Shown: positions 63,272 through 64,000 of the stretch, one piece after another
Numbering within the stretch: position 1 is the stretch's first letter
Layout: every line of letters starts with the position of its first letter
Source of the DNA: Rhodamnia argentea
Taxonomy: Eukaryota; Streptophyta; Magnoliopsida; Myrtales; Myrtaceae
Direction of reading: 5' to 3'
Length of the DNA: 64,000 nt
NCBI RefSeq assembly: GCF_020921035.1
Contig: NC_063158.1
Span: 4,322,001-4,386,000 of the forward strand
The notes under the pieces: model-generated
The model's input: the letters and a program-made list of their open reading frames with translations, nothing else
Database searches by the model: none
Told to the model about the DNA's origin: nothing
Position numbers and translations under genes: made by a program

Positions 63272-64000
63272 CTGTTATAAAGATACAAAATAGAACACAT
63301 GTGTAGACTGTATAATGTGAAAAAGGTGTAATGGGATTGAAAAGCATGATGGTGAAGTTTGAACCCAACACAAAATCAAGCAGCAGTCAGCACCAAAGCC
63401 TAGTCCAACAAAAACCAGCTCGTTTCTTGTCTGACACATTCAACCGCAGATCCTAAAGCTCATTTCGACAGCTACCATGTCTCTTGTGCAAAAAATAGCA
63501 TACTGAAGATTCAGATTACCAATACATACTATTTCATTTCATAATGACTTCACATGAAAAACTACAATACTGACAGCAAGTCAGGCCAAAAATGTTGGAA
63601 AGATAGCAAAACTCGAGGATTAGACATCCAACTATCTAACATGCAACTTTTATACAAGAAGCATTACACAAGTTTCTCGTGTCCTTTTTCATCTATTGCT
63701 TCCTCTCATGTCTCTGCCACTGCTCCATTCTCTCCTCTCAACTTTGAAGATGTAACACCTTATAAAAGAAAAGTGGTCTATGAAGTTGGAGAAAGGCCAG
63801 GAAGATAGGTGTGTCAATCATTGCTTCTAAATTACAACGATGAACTCCCTCTATGTGATCCAACTAAATCTGGCAAACCCTCTTTCTTGGATATGCCTAT
63901 TATTGTTTGTTTTATCTTTTCTTCCTTGTTCAGTTTATTGTTAACAGCATATTGGTTTCTATGTCCAACCACAAAAAAAATTGTAGTAATATGTGTGTGT
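63272..64000. other. Right edge, intron of the unknown membrane-protein gene
   Basis: Probably intron sequence of the minus-strand gene. I could not identify a further exon. The plus-strand frame at 63554-63808 has no domain and is likely fortuitous. Confidence 0.45.

Overview
The window is nuclear DNA of a flowering plant, most likely a woody eudicot. The gene families are plant ones, genes are split by many short AT-rich GT-AG introns, and gene-free stretches hold MITEs, LTR-like pieces and microsatellites. The style of repeats would suit Myrtaceae, but that is a guess the sequence cannot prove. I rebuilt eight complete gene models by following reading frame across splice sites; every joined CDS is an exact multiple of three. 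A ninth gene runs off the right edge.

Layout. Gene-dense left part (1-25.6 kb): mitochondrial ribosomal protein L7/L12 (-), a VAN3-binding/FORKED-like PH protein (+), PurU-type formyltetrahydrofolate deformylase (-), a Gfo/Idh/MocA oxidoreductase (+), cytosolic ribosomal protein RPL15 (-) and an AIM24-family protein (-). Repeat-rich middle (25.7-39.7 kb): no cellular gene, but a 482 bp hAT MITE with a perfect 8 bp target duplication, remnants of an endogenous caulimovirid (plant pararetrovirus), a hairpin MITE, LTR-like sequence in both orientations and a cluster of seven CACGTG boxes. Then a GT47 exostosin-like glycosyltransferase (+, 40.9-45.9 kb) and an R2R3-MYB factor (-, 48.0-49.0 kb). 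From 50 to 61 kb there are again MITEs, including a 1.17 kb foldback element. A membrane-associated protein of unknown function (-) ends at 61,578 and its 5' part lies beyond 64,000.

The genes are not an operon or an obvious pathway cluster; they are independent eukaryotic transcription units. Two ribosomal-protein genes (mitochondrial L12, cytosolic RPL15) carry the telo-box and TGGGCY (site II) motifs expected of plant translation genes. The most unusual features are a near-perfect 295 bp tandem triplication in RPL15 intron 2 that copies the 5' splice site, other tandem duplications in neighbouring introns, and several MITEs with different termini that carry similar GC-rich cores between poly(T) and poly(A) tracts. 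I found no convincing new multi-gene system.
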